Shown here piece by piece: positions 17,250 through 27,700 of a stretch of 64,000 bases of DNA; the stretch's first letter is position 1; every line of letters starts with the position of its first letter. Source of the stretch: Fen-1258 sp964449775. GTDB taxonomy: Bacteria > Bacteroidota > Ignavibacteria > Ignavibacteriales > Melioribacteraceae. The stretch covers positions 97,918 through 161,917 of the forward strand of contig CAYVBQ010000004.1 of NCBI GenBank assembly GCA_964449775.1, written 5' to 3'. Made by a program: the position numbers and the translations under genes. The notes beneath the pieces were generated by a model. It saw only the letters and a list, made by a program, of their open reading frames with translations. It ran no database searches and was not told the origin of the DNA.

Positions 17250-18860
17250 GTGTATACTTTGAGACGCTGGAATGGTTGGGGCGACGAGAGCGTTGCTTAC
17301 CCTTTGCCTCCTCGCGCAGCACAATTTCTGGAAAATATTCTTGGTCCGGGAATGCCGCAACAAGATGCAACATTAGAACAAGTGCTTCGAACAGTATCAG
17401 ACTCGCGCTTATCTGCGCATCCTCTTGTTTCGCTTGATCCTATTGCTCGTATTATTCATTCTCGAGGACAAAGTTTTCCCGACTGGGTAGCGATGCGCAG
17501 CGGAAGATATGATGTTTTCCCCGATGGCGTTGCCTTTCCATTGACTAACAGCGATGTCAGTGAACTTATTCTCTATGCAAAACAAACCGGTGCACGAATT
17601 GTTCCGTATGGCGGCGGCACAAGCGTAGTAGGGCATATCAATCCGTGCGTCAGTACGTTTCCAGTGTTGACGGTTGATATAGGGCGGATGAACCGTCTCT
17701 TACGGTTCGATGAGAAGAGCTCTTTAGCTACTTTTGGCGCCGGTGTAAGTGGACCCGACTTGGAAGCGCAATTACGAGCTCGCAGCTACACACTTGGGCA
17801 TTATCCGCAATCGTTCGAATATTCAACATTGGGCGGTTGGGTTATTACACGATCGAGTGGACAACAATCACTTGGTTACGGACGCATCGAAAAACTTTTT
17901 GCAGGTGGACGTATGGAAACCCCTAACGGTGTTTTGGAATTTCCACCATTTCCAGCTTCTGCGGCTGGACCCGATGTGCGCGAGATGGTGTTAGGTTCAG
18001 AGGGACGTTTTGGAATCCTCACCGAAGCAACGGTTCGTGTAACACCTCTACCGGAACGGGAGGAATTTTATGTTCTTTTCTTCCCGAATTTTGAGCTGGG
18101 TCAAGAAGCTGTTCGCACAATGTTACGTGAATGGCCGCCGCTTTCTATGTTGCGTCTCAGCACTGCTTTGGAAACTGATATTGGCTTGAGAATGGCGGGT
18201 TATGAACGATTGATTTCCGCTTTAGAAAAAGTATTATCGTTACGTGGATTGGGAACCGAGAAGTGTATGTTGATGGTTGGGTGTACTGGAACTGAAACGC
18301 TTGTAAAAAAATCGCATAAGGAAGTGCTAAATATTGCAAACCGCTACGATGGTGTTAATGTGGGCCGCTCGTTTGGAAAGCAGTGGTATAAAAACCGTTT
18401 TCGTTCACCATACCTGCGGAACACATTGTGGAATATGGGATATGGTGTTGATACTGTAGAAACAGCAACAACCTGGTCCAAAGTTTCTGATATGGCCTAT
18501 TCCCTTGAATCGGCATTACGTGATGGTCTTTCTGATGTAGGCGAAAAAGTTCATCCGTTTACTCATTTATCACATGTATATTCAACTGGATCAAGCATAT
18601 ATACAACGTTTCTTTTTCGTCTTGCGTCTGATCCGAACGAGACACTTGCCCGTTGGAAAAAACTTAAGGCAGCGGCATGCAACACCATAATTGCGCATGG
18701 GGGAACGATTAGTCATCAACATGGCGTTGGCACAGACCACATGCCTTATCTCAAAACGGAAAAAGGGGAACTTGGCATTGCAATGATTCAACACCTCTGC
18801 AAGAAATTGGATCCGGAGGGAATCTTGAACCCTGGAAAATTAGTTGAAAGCGAGAAGTAA
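17250..18860 (+). CDS. Alkyl-DHAP-synthase-like FAD-binding oxidase
   Basis: A 536-residue flavoprotein of the VAO/PCMH fold. The FAD pyrophosphate loop is PYGGGTSVVG at 119-128; the STLGGWVITRSSGQQSLGYG segment and the C-terminal SHQHGVGTDHMPYL with its adjacent His residues match alkylglycerone-phosphate synthase, which swaps the acyl group of acyl-DHAP for a fatty alcohol. The opening RRWNGWGD is typical of bacterial AGPS-like proteins. Start is a GTG at 17250 without a Shine-Dalgarno; a TTG three codons on is possible. It is the first gene of an operon with G3P dehydrogenase and an FGGY kinase, and is clearly more GC-rich than flanking genes. Whether it makes ether lipid or simply oxidises a glycerol-linked substrate is open. 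Confidence 0.82.
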   Translation: MYTLRRWNGWGDESVAYPLPPRAAQFLENILGPGMPQQDATLEQVLRTVSDSRLSAHPLVSLDPIARIIHSRGQSFPDWVAMRSGRYDVFPDGVAFPLTNSDVSELILYAKQTGARIVPYGGGTSVVGHINPCVSTFPVLTVDIGRMNRLLRFDEKSSLATFGAGVSGPDLEAQLRARSYTLGHYPQSFEYSTLGGWVITRSSGQQSLGYGRIEKLFAGGRMETPNGVLEFPPFPASAAGPDVREMVLGSEGRFGILTEATVRVTPLPEREEFYVLFFPNFELGQEAVRTMLREWPPLSMLRLSTALETDIGLRMAGYERLISALEKVLSLRGLGTEKCMLMVGCTGTETLVKKSHKEVLNIANRYDGVNVGRSFGKQWYKNRFRSPYLRNTLWNMGYGVDTVETATTWSKVSDMAYSLESALRDGLSDVGEKVHPFTHLSHVYSTGSSIYTTFLFRLASDPNETLARWKKLKAAACNTIIAHGGTISHQHGVGTDHMPYLKTEKGELGIAMIQHLCKKLDPEGILNPGKLVESEK

Positions 18861-18863
18861 CAG

Positions 18864-20513
18864 ATGATGAAGTGGAACAATCAATGGCGCGAGAACATCT
18901 GGGCACGCATTGGTCAAACATGGGATGTTGTTATAATTGGTGGTGGAATTACCGGCGCCGGAATTTTACGTGAAGCAACACGGCGGGGGCTGCGGGCACT
19001 ATTGGTAGAACAACGCGACTTCGGATGGGGCACTTCCAGCCGCTCGTCAAAACTGGTGCACGGAGGTCTGCGCTATTTAAAAGAGGGAAAGATCATTCTA
19101 ACCCAAGCTTCTGTTCGAGAGCGCAATCGTTTACTTGACGAAGGGAAAGGACTTGTTACACATTTGGGGTTTCTCCTTGCAACGTATAAAGGGCAATATC
19201 CGGGGAAATGGACCTACGGCGTTGGTCTTTCAATTTATGATTTGTTAGCGCTTCAATGGAATCATACTTATCACAGTGCAGTAGATTTTCAAATGCTCGC
19301 GCCGCGTATTACACGTGAACGATTAGAAGGAGGTTTCAGCTTTGCCGATGCACAAACCGATGATGCCCGCCTGGTCTTACGTGTGATTCGAGAGGCAGTT
19401 GCTGCCGGAGGATATGCGATGAATTATATCCGTGCAGAAGAATTGATTCGTGATGGTGATGATGTGAAGGGTATTCGTTTATTGGATGTTGTAAATAATC
19501 GAAGAGCCGATGTGTATGCAAAGTGTTTTATTAATGCAACAGGTGTATGGTCGGATAACTTGAGAAAACAAGTTGACGCACAACCGCACATCCGCCCGCT
19601 TCGCGGCAGCCACTTGATTTTTCCTGCGTGGTGCGTTCCTGTAGCACAGGCAGTGACTTTCCCTCATCCAGGTGATCATCGCCCGATACTCATTATTCCA
19701 TGGGAAGGCATCACACTTGTTGGTACAACCGACATTGACCACGATCGCCCTTTGCAAGAGGAGCCAAGTATTACCCCGGAAGAGACAGCATATTTAATGT
19801 CTGCTGTAGAATCGGAATTTCCATCCCTACACGTAACACTTGATGATATCATATCTACATTTGCAGGCATTCGTCCGGTGATAGATACTAAAAAGGTTGA
19901 ACCATCGAAAGCTTCCCGCGAACATGTGGTGTGGGAAGAAAAAGGTTTATTGACAGTAACAGGAGGAAAGTTAACAACGTTTCGTCTTATAGCGCTCGAT
20001 GCTCTTGAGGCAGCACGGCACCGTTTGCCTGCGATGACGCCTGTTAAACGAAATGGACGCATGCTCGATAACGTGAATGTTACAATCCCGCCGAACATCA
20101 CACTCGATGAATCCCAAAAGATACGCTTATTAGGTCGTTATGGTAACGATGCATCGGCAGTAATTTCATTGGCACGTGAAGGTGAACTTGAGCTGATTCC
20201 GGGGACTCCATACATCTGGGCAGAATTGCGTTACGCTGCCCGAAGCGAAGGCGTTGTTCACTTAGATGATCTGCTGCTGCGCCGTGTGCGTTTAGGGCTG
20301 TTGCTTCCAAACGGAGGAGAATCGCTCTTGCCAAAAATTCGTGAGATAACAGTAGCAGAACTTGAATGGAATGATGCCCGGTGGGAAGTCGAAGAAACAG
20401 CATACAAAACTTTGTGGCAGCAATGCTACAGCTTACCTGATCGAAAGACAATACCCGAGTGGCGAAAAAAAGCAGCCGAACTTAAGGTGAATAATAGCAG
20501 GTCAACCCATTAA
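18864..20513 (+). CDS. glpD: FAD-dependent glycerol-3-phosphate dehydrogenase
   Basis: A 549-residue GlpD/GlpA-type enzyme converting sn-glycerol-3-phosphate to DHAP with electrons to quinone. The dinucleotide motif VVIIGGGITGAG is at 22-33, followed by the family block TSSRSSKLVHGGLRYL. Later GTTDIDHDRPL and the TVTGGKLTTFR segment are conserved. The C-terminal DUF domain is present. It starts 3 bp after the AGPS-like gene (ATG at 18864 or 18867) and ends 4 bp before the FGGY kinase. DHAP made here is the precursor AGPS-type enzymes use in acylated form. Confidence 0.92.
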   Translation: MMKWNNQWRENIWARIGQTWDVVIIGGGITGAGILREATRRGLRALLVEQRDFGWGTSSRSSKLVHGGLRYLKEGKIILTQASVRERNRLLDEGKGLVTHLGFLLATYKGQYPGKWTYGVGLSIYDLLALQWNHTYHSAVDFQMLAPRITRERLEGGFSFADAQTDDARLVLRVIREAVAAGGYAMNYIRAEELIRDGDDVKGIRLLDVVNNRRADVYAKCFINATGVWSDNLRKQVDAQPHIRPLRGSHLIFPAWCVPVAQAVTFPHPGDHRPILIIPWEGITLVGTTDIDHDRPLQEEPSITPEETAYLMSAVESEFPSLHVTLDDIISTFAGIRPVIDTKKVEPSKASREHVVWEEKGLLTVTGGKLTTFRLIALDALEAARHRLPAMTPVKRNGRMLDNVNVTIPPNITLDESQKIRLLGRYGNDASAVISLAREGELELIPGTPYIWAELRYAARSEGVVHLDDLLLRRVRLGLLLPNGGESLLPKIREITVAELEWNDARWEVEETAYKTLWQQCYSLPDRKTIPEWRKKAAELKVNNSRSTH

Positions 20514-20517
20514 CTCT

Positions 20518-22089
20518 ATGCCATTGTATAGTGATTATATTTTAGCAATTGATAACGGAACGCAAAGTGTTCGTGCGCTGCTTTTTGATCTCAAAGGGAA
20601 TCTCATTGCTAAATCGCGAGTACCGCTCGAACCGTATTTTTCTACAGAGCCAGGCTGGGCTGAACAACACACAGAATATTTCTGGAATTCCCTTTGCCGC
20701 GCTTGTGTAGAGCTTTGGCAAATTACTGATGTTCCAAAAGATGCAATTGCAGGGGTGGCGCTTACTACTCAACGCTCAACTGTAATCAATCTTGATGAGA
20801 ACGGTAAACCTCTAAGACCGGCTATTATTTGGCTGGATCAACGACGGACAAAAGTTGTAAAGCCTGTTGGCGGTTTATGGGGGATCGCATTTAAAGTAGC
20901 CGGCGTAAATGATACAGTTGCATATCTTCAAGCCGAAGCTGAAGCAAATTGGATTCGAACGCATCAACCGGATATTTGGAAGCAAACATACAAATATCTT
21001 TTTCTTTCAGGCTACCTTACGTATAAGCTTACCGGAAATTTTGTTGATTCGTCTGGCTGTCAGGTTGGTTATGTTCCATTCGATTACAAAAAACAGCAAT
21101 GGGCTTCTGCGCATGATTGGAAGTGGAAAGCTTTGTCAATATCTCCCGAAATTCTTCCTGCGTTAATTCCACCTACACATCAGTTGGGAACAATTACAAA
21201 AGAGGCAGCAGAAGCGACCGGCATACCATATGGACTTCCCCTAATAGCTGCGGCAGCAGATAAAGCTTGTGAAGTTATTGGCGCAGGATGCCTTGAACCT
21301 CATATCGGCTGTTTAAGCTATGGAACAACAGCAACAATTAACACAACGCATAAGAAGTATGTTGAAGTAATTCCGATGATTCCACCGTATCCGGCTGCTG
21401 TGCCCGGCGCCTATAGTTTGGAAATTCAAATTTATCGCGGCTACTGGATGGTGAATTGGTTCAAGCAGGAATTTGGTTATCATGAACTGCGGCTAGCTCA
21501 AGAGAAAGGAGTAGAACCCGAAGTGTTGTTCGACGAATTAGTCCATCAGGTGCCTCCGGGTTCAATGGGATTGATGCTGCAGCCCTATTGGTCGCCGGGT
21601 TTGAAAGCGCCTGGTCCTGAAGCCAAAGGTGCAATTATTGGTTTTGGTGATGTTCACACACGGGCACATCTTTATCGTGCAATACTTGAAGGTCTGGCGT
21701 ATGCTTTGCGCGAAGGGAAGGAACGTACTGAACGCCGGAGCGGTGTTCCTATTACTGAACTTCGTGTCTCCGGCGGCGGTTCACAGAGCAATGCCGCAAT
21801 GCAGTTAACTGCCGATATCTTTGGATTGCCCACCGCCCGTCCTCATATTTACGAAACCTCAGGACTTGGTGCAGCAGTTGATGCAGCTGTTGGGTTGCGC
21901 TTGCATCCTGATTTTGCTACTGCCGTGAAAGAAATGACACACCTTGGACGCGTCTTTGAACCCGATGTTCGTACACACGAGATTTATAATCAACTCTACA
22001 ATCGTATTTACAAAGAGATGTATAAAAAACTCAAGCCGCTGTACGAGGAGATTCGAGAGATTATCGGTTATCCTGCAAAGGTCGGTTGA
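20518..22089 (+). CDS. FGGY-family carbohydrate kinase, glycerol-kinase-like
   Basis: A 523-residue kinase. The N-terminal phosphate-binding segment reads ILAIDNGTQSVRALLFD, with PGWAEQHTEYFW, AIIWLDQRR and a C-terminal RVSGGGSQSNAAMQLTADIF adenosine motif. The family includes glycerol, xylulose and other sugar kinases; context beside glpD favours glycerol or a related triol. The sequence lacks the extended glycerol-kinase hallmark DQGTTSSR, so the substrate is uncertain. Last gene of the operon; it converges on a BASS-like transporter gene with a 14-bp gap. Confidence 0.83.
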   Translation: MPLYSDYILAIDNGTQSVRALLFDLKGNLIAKSRVPLEPYFSTEPGWAEQHTEYFWNSLCRACVELWQITDVPKDAIAGVALTTQRSTVINLDENGKPLRPAIIWLDQRRTKVVKPVGGLWGIAFKVAGVNDTVAYLQAEAEANWIRTHQPDIWKQTYKYLFLSGYLTYKLTGNFVDSSGCQVGYVPFDYKKQQWASAHDWKWKALSISPEILPALIPPTHQLGTITKEAAEATGIPYGLPLIAAAADKACEVIGAGCLEPHIGCLSYGTTATINTTHKKYVEVIPMIPPYPAAVPGAYSLEIQIYRGYWMVNWFKQEFGYHELRLAQEKGVEPEVLFDELVHQVPPGSMGLMLQPYWSPGLKAPGPEAKGAIIGFGDVHTRAHLYRAILEGLAYALREGKERTERRSGVPITELRVSGGGSQSNAAMQLTADIFGLPTARPHIYETSGLGAAVDAAVGLRLHPDFATAVKEMTHLGRVFEPDVRTHEIYNQLYNRIYKEMYKKLKPLYEEIREIIGYPAKVG

Positions 22090-22103
22090 TACACAAGGTT
22101 TTT

Positions 22104-22982
22104 CTATTCTGGTGGAGTACTGCCTGAAACGTGATGCTTATACAACTCCCACGAGATGTAAATGTTCTGCACCAAAACATAAAAGACAGGACCAAGCACT
22201 GTAAGCGGACTCATAAAAGTTAATGCGATCCAAATTGTGAAAGCATTGTTCTTTTGTCCAAGCGATTGACTTGCCTCTGCAGAAAATTCTTTTCCGCCGA
22301 TTACCCAACCAAGCAAGAAAAATAAAATACAAAGCCCGGCAGAGATCAGTGCAATGTAAAAAACAATTCCAATTTCACTTGTTAATTCTGACCGAATGTA
22401 ATGTGATGCCTCGGATGTTGCTAAATAAATATTCAAAATCAAAATGTAGAAAGACAAATCCTTCCAGCCAATGAGCGCTTTCCACATTCCGGGAAAAGTA
22501 TATTTAATGATTTGTGCAAGCGCCAACGGCACAGATAAGGTGATAATGATAGGTGGTAAAACTTTTCCAACCGAAATATCTGAGCCGCTGTTCATCAGTA
22601 AAGGGAGTAAAAATGGAATAAGAAGGGCAACAACAACATTGTTAAGCAAAAGCGAAAACGTAACATACTCAACATTCTTTTTTTTAAGGCTAATAATTAC
22701 CGGCGCAGCAATGGCGGTTGGAGCTATTGCAGTTATGAACGCCGTTTGTGCCAGAACAATGCTGAATGGTTTCAAGAAAAAATAAACCGCGATTGATGTG
22801 AAGATAATAGTTGCAATAATTACAAAATGACTTCGCCTAATAATTTCTTTTTCTAACCGCACATCCAGAAATGAAAAGAAGAGCATAAGCATCAAGAAGT
22901 AACGAATAAGAAAAGTATACTTATGTCCGTATGGAAATAGGACTCCTAACGTGATTGCAAAAAGAAGAAGAATGGTTTTCAT
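22104..22982 (-). CDS. BASS/SBF-type transporter-like membrane protein
   Basis: A 292-residue protein with about nine or ten hydrophobic segments. The AIAPTAIAAPVIISL stretch near 85-100 and the late SLGQKNNAFTIWIAL helix followed by LTVLGPVFYVLVQNIY fit the bile acid:sodium symporter fold. Such proteins move organic anions with sodium; the substrate is unknown. It converges on the glycerol operon and its GC content resembles the bulk of the window. Confidence 0.7.
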   Translation of the reverse strand: MKTILLLFAITLGVLFPYGHKYTFLIRYFLMLMLFFSFLDVRLEKEIIRRSHFVIIATIIFTSIAVYFFLKPFSIVLAQTAFITAIAPTAIAAPVIISLKKKNVEYVTFSLLLNNVVVALLIPFLLPLLMNSGSDISVGKVLPPIIITLSVPLALAQIIKYTFPGMWKALIGWKDLSFYILILNIYLATSEASHYIRSELTSEIGIVFYIALISAGLCILFFLLGWVIGGKEFSAEASQSLGQKNNAFTIWIALTFMSPLTVLGPVFYVLVQNIYISWELYKHHVSGSTPPE

Positions 22983-23047
22983 TAACAGAAAATTTTATTG
23001 ATAGAAACTTAGTAATGTAAATCTCACTATTCAAACCGACACAGAAT

Positions 23048-23180
23048 AAAAGCCCATCCCCACCCTTCCCAATGGGAAGGGCTTTTTAAAACTCGGTCGA
23101 GGTGTTTAATCTTCAACCCTCATTATAAAATTATAACTTCGTGGCAATCCGCCGTTGCGGATCGAGGAATTTTTTCGATT
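23048..23180 (+). repeat. Dispersed 133-bp element, copy 1
   Basis: Contains the hairpin CCCTTCCCAATGGGAAGGG, then CTCGGTCGAGGTGTTTAATC and a ATTATAAAATTATAAC segment, ending GGATCGAGGAATTTTTTCGA. The reverse complement of 62282-62413 matches it at about nine positions in ten. It is followed by AAATCCGCGTCATCCGTGTG, a half-end of the AATAGAACAC repeat family, to about 23240. The rest of 23241-23438 shows no gene. Confidence 0.8.
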
Positions 23181-23438
23181 CAACAGATTTACGCAAATCA
23201 AAATCCATGAATATCTGTTAAATCCGCGTCATCCGTGTGCTAATAAAAATATTGTCATTCTGTATAATCTTATTTTTCAGAAGTCTCTTGTAATCACTCT
23301 TACTTTAAATATTAGATCGGGATTAATGAAATCTCCGGTAGAATAAAATCTTTCTTAACAAATTTTAACAATAAAAGAAGCCATCTTATTCATATTTTTA
23401 CCGTCAAAGTGTAAATCAACATTGTGGAATAGAGTTTT

Positions 23439-24518
23439 ATGAATAGTATAATGACTAAAAGGATTTCAATTGCCGGATTTGTGATTGTAGTCTTGGGTTT
23501 CCTAATAATTCCGAGATTCTTCTCCAAGAAGGAGAACGTGCTGGTCGAGGGCATAGGTGCCGGACGAAATGGTGCAATGATTGCAGTCAACGTTAAAATT
23601 GCAAAACCATCTTCATTTGAAAACAAACTACAGATCTCAGGCTCTATCATTAGCAACGAAGAGGTTGAGTTACGAATGGAAACCTCCGGAAAAATTATTT
23701 CTATCAATTTTAAAGAAGGCGCAAAAGTTAATAAGGGTGATCTTCTTGTGAAGGTTAATGATGCAGATCTTCAAGCTCAACTACAGAAAGTGGAGATTAG
23801 AAAAAAACTAGCCGAAGATAAAGAGTATAGACAAAGAACACTGCTTGAGAAAAAAGGAATTAGTCAAGAAACATATGATGTTGTGCTGAACGATTTGAAC
23901 TCGGCAAAAGCAGATATCGAAAATCTCAAAGCACAAATTGCAAAAACTGAAATTCGCGCACCCTTCAATGGAACAGTCGGACTGCGTTATGTGAGCGAGG
24001 GCAGCTATGTATCTTCATCAACACGGATTGCAACACTTCAAAATATTAATCCCGCAAAAATTGATTTCTCTGTTCCGCAGAGATATGCAAGTATAATTTC
24101 TATCGGAAATATTGTTTCACTCAAATCTCCTTCGGGAAAAATGTATCAAGCAAGAATTTATGCAATTGAACCGAAGATTGATCCGGCTACACGTGCATTG
24201 CAAGTCCGCGCGATATCTCCTAATGATCGAGGCGAGTTAATACCCGGCTCTTACGTAAACATTACACTTGCTTTGAACGATGTAAAGAACGCAATTACAA
24301 TCCCAACGCAGGCTTTAGCGCTTGATATTTCAGGTGAGCTTGTTTTCATTTATAAAAATGGTTTTGCTGTTCCAAGAAAAGTTGAAAGCGGAATTAGAAC
24401 CGAAGAAGAAGTACAAATAGTTGACGGTATTACACCTGGAGACACTATCATCACAACCGGAGTTATGCAACTGCGTCCGCGGGCGAAAGTGAAAATAATG
24501 TCTGAAGGGAAAAAATAA
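23439..24518 (+). CDS. RND efflux periplasmic adaptor (MFP)
   Basis: A 359-residue AcrA/MexA-like adaptor. One N-terminal membrane segment (about 8-24) anchors it; a lipoyl half-motif (VELRMETSGKIISINFKEGA) is followed by an alpha-helical hairpin (QLQKVEIRKKLAEDKEY to LNSAKADIENLKAQI), a second lipoyl half (TEIRAPFNGTVGLR) and beta-barrel domains. A second ATG four codons in could be the start. It bridges the pump encoded at 24769 and the TolC at 28026. A palindromic repeat separates it from the pump gene. Confidence 0.93.
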   Translation: MNSIMTKRISIAGFVIVVLGFLIIPRFFSKKENVLVEGIGAGRNGAMIAVNVKIAKPSSFENKLQISGSIISNEEVELRMETSGKIISINFKEGAKVNKGDLLVKVNDADLQAQLQKVEIRKKLAEDKEYRQRTLLEKKGISQETYDVVLNDLNSAKADIENLKAQIAKTEIRAPFNGTVGLRYVSEGSYVSSSTRIATLQNINPAKIDFSVPQRYASIISIGNIVSLKSPSGKMYQARIYAIEPKIDPATRALQVRAISPNDRGELIPGSYVNITLALNDVKNAITIPTQALALDISGELVFIYKNGFAVPRKVESGIRTEEEVQIVDGITPGDTIITTGVMQLRPRAKVKIMSEGKK

Positions 24519-24565
24519 ACAAGTTTCTGAATAAATTTTGAGCTCACTCCCAAAAGGTATTTTCT

Positions 24566-24672
24566 GTCATTGCGAGGAGCGAAGCGACGAAGCAATCTTT
24601 TGGAAACAGCTTAAATTCAAGAGATTGCTTCGCGGAGTTTACACTGAACGAAGTGATTGTGCTCGCAATGAC
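24566..24672. repeat. GTCATTGCGAG palindromic repeat
   Basis: A 107-bp element bounded by a perfect 11-bp inverted repeat, GTCATTGCGAG and CTCGCAATGAC, with internal GAAGCGACGAAGCAATCTTT and AGATTGCTTCGCGGAG arms that also pair. This type of repeat is known from many unrelated bacteria. It lies inside the efflux gene set, between adaptor and pump. Nothing else is seen in 24519-24768. Confidence 0.85.
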
Positions 24673-24768
24673 ATAATTAAATAGCACCTTTTTATAGTAG
24701 ACTCAATCTTATTAAGAAATTCTTCTCTAACCTTTATAGGGGTTAGAATCAAAAACGAGAAAAACAAA

Positions 24769-27700
24769 ATGAGTCTTTCATCACTTAGCATACACCGCCC
24801 GGTTCTCTCAATTGTAATGTCACTTACAATTTTATTGCTTGGGGTAATTGGTTTCACTTACCTTGGAGTTAGAGAGTACCCAAGTATCGACCCGCCGATT
24901 ATTACAGTTGGAGTTTCTTATACCGGTGCGAATGCGGATATAATTGAATCACAGATCACTGAACCTCTTGAAGAAAGCATCAACGGTATTCCGGGAATTC
25001 GTTCTATCACTTCAACAAGTAGAGACGGAAGAAGCTCTATCACTGTGGAGTTCAATGTTGACGTGAATTTAGAAGATGCGGCGAACGATGTTCGTGATAG
25101 AGTTTCTCGCGCTGTATCAAATTTACCACCCGATGCCGATCCGCCGGTTGTTACTAAAGCGGATGCAGATGCAAATCCGATTCTTTATTTCACATTGAAA
25201 AGCGACTCGAAAAATTTGCTCGAGCTTTCAGATATTGCCTCAAACATTTTTAAAGAAAGATTACAAACCATTCCCGGTGTAAGTCAAGTTTCTATTTTTG
25301 GCGAGAAGAGATACTCGATGCGTCTGTGGTTAGACCCTTACAAGATGGCTTCATTAAAAGTTTCTGCATCCGACATTCGTTCAGCCCTTAGCAGTGAAAA
25401 TGTTGAACTTCCTTCAGGAAGAATCGAAGGAACAAATACTGAAATGACGATTCGAACAAAAGGAAGAATGCTTACACCTCAAGAGTTTAATAATCTTATT
25501 ATAAGAGAAGACCGAGGAGAGTTTGTTCGTCTATCAGATATTGGTTATGCGGTGCTTGGACCGGAGAATGAATATTCGATTATAAAGCGAGACGGAATTC
25601 CGATGATAGGCGTGGTAATAACACCTCAACCCGGGTCAAATCATATTGATATAGCAGATGAATGTTACAAAAGAGTTGAACAGATAAAGAGAGATATTCC
25701 TTCCGACATCGAAATCGGAATCAGTTCCGATTCAACAAGGTATATACGCAAGTCAATTGGAGAAGTGGAAGAAACAATTATTATTGCGTTCATACTTGTT
25801 ATCTTGATTATTTTTCTATTCTTAAGAGATTGGCGAACAACGATTATCCCAATTTTGGCAATACCAATTTCACTCATCGGCGCGTTCTTCATTATGTATT
25901 TTATGAATTTCACAATAAACGTATTAACGCTTCTGGGAATTGTGCTGGCAATTGGATTAGTTGTTGATGATGCGATTGTTGTTCTTGAGAATATCTACAA
26001 GAAGATTGAAGACGGAATGGAGCCGATGGAAGCCGGTATGAAAGGTTCCGCGGAAATTTTCTTTGCCATCATATCAACAACAGTTGCGCTTGCAGTTGTG
26101 TTTTTGCCAATCATCTTTCTTCAAGGATTAACGGGAAGATTGTTCCGTGAGTTTGGAATTGTCATCGCAAGCTCCGTTATAATCTCGGCATTCGTTGCAC
26201 TAACACTCACCCCGATGTTGAGTACACGAATCATTAAACGCCGTGCGCATCACAGCAAGTTTTATCAATTAACAGAACCCTTCTTTGTAAAATTCATCTC
26301 CGCATACGAAAGAACTCTTTCGTCCTTTCTTAAAAAACGCTGGCTTGGTTTTGTGATTATGGGCGCGACTATTTTGTCGGTTGCTGTAATCTTTCCTTTG
26401 CTGCAAACAGAGCTGGCGCCGATTGAAGATAGAAACGAGATTCGGGTCAACACAACAACACTTGAAGGATCCACATATAACTTCACATATAATTTTATGG
26501 ATAAACTTTACGATCTAGTTGATGAGAAAGTGCCCGAGAAAGAATCCTCACTGATGGGTGTTGCAATGGGTTTTGGTGGAGGCGGAAGCAACTCGGGATT
26601 TATCCGAATTACACTTGTTGATCGAGAAAAACGTAATCGTTCCCAACAAAAAATATTCGAGGATTTAACAAAGCAAGTTAATAGACTCAGCGATGGAAGA
26701 ACATTCGTAACTCAAGCACAGACAATTGGCACTCAGCGCGGAGGCGGATTGCCTATTCAATACGTCGTTCAGTCTCCAACGATAGAAAAATTGCGCGAGA
26801 TCATTCCTAAATTTTTAGATGAAGCACGAAAAGAACCAACCTTTGCACAAGTGGATGTGAATTTGAAATTCAGCAAACCGGAACTTGCTCTCGAAATAGA
26901 CCGTTCGAAGGCTCGTGAGCTTGGTGTTGCTGTTGTTGATATCGCACAAACATTGCAGCTGGGGCTGAGCGGTCAGCGTTACGGTTATTTTATAATGAAC
27001 GGAAAACAATATCAGATCATCGGTCAGATCGCAAAAGAGTACCGCGCCAAACCTCTCGATTTGCAATCGCTTTATGTTAAAACCCGCAAAGGCGAATTGA
27101 TTCAGCTTGATAATTTTATCACAGTCAAGACCCAAAGTACGCCGCCGCAACTTTACAGATTTAACCGTTATGTCTCTGCAACTTTTTCTGCCAGCTTGTC
27201 ACCCGGTAAAACTATAGGTGATGGAATTACAGCGATGGATAAAATTGCAGCGAAAGTTTTAGATAAATCATTTGCGACCGCTCTTACCGGTACGTCAAAG
27301 GATTTTGTGGAAAGTTCATCAAGTCTTCTATTTACTTTTATCCTTGCGCTCACTCTTCTTTATCTAATTCTTGCAGCTCAATTCGAAAGTTTTCGAGATC
27401 CATTCATCATCATGTTCACAGTTCCTCTTGCAATTGCGGGGGCATTGATTTCATTATTCATTTTTAATCAAACGATGAACATATTCAGCAATATTGGTTT
27501 GGTAATGTTAATTGGGCTTGTTACGAAGAATGGAATTTTAATAGTTGAATTTGCGAATCAGAAAAAAGCTCAGGGACTCTCTGTAATTGATGCGGTGCGG
27601 ATGGCGGCGGTTCTTAGATTCCGTCCAATTTTGATGACGAGTCTTGCAACAATACTTGGAACTTTGCCAATAGCTTTAGCGCTTGGCGCCGGAGCCGAAA

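Noticed and set aside
19676..20101. 141-residue minus-strand ORF
   Set aside because: Antisense to glpD; a long shadow produced by the GC-rich codon use of that operon.
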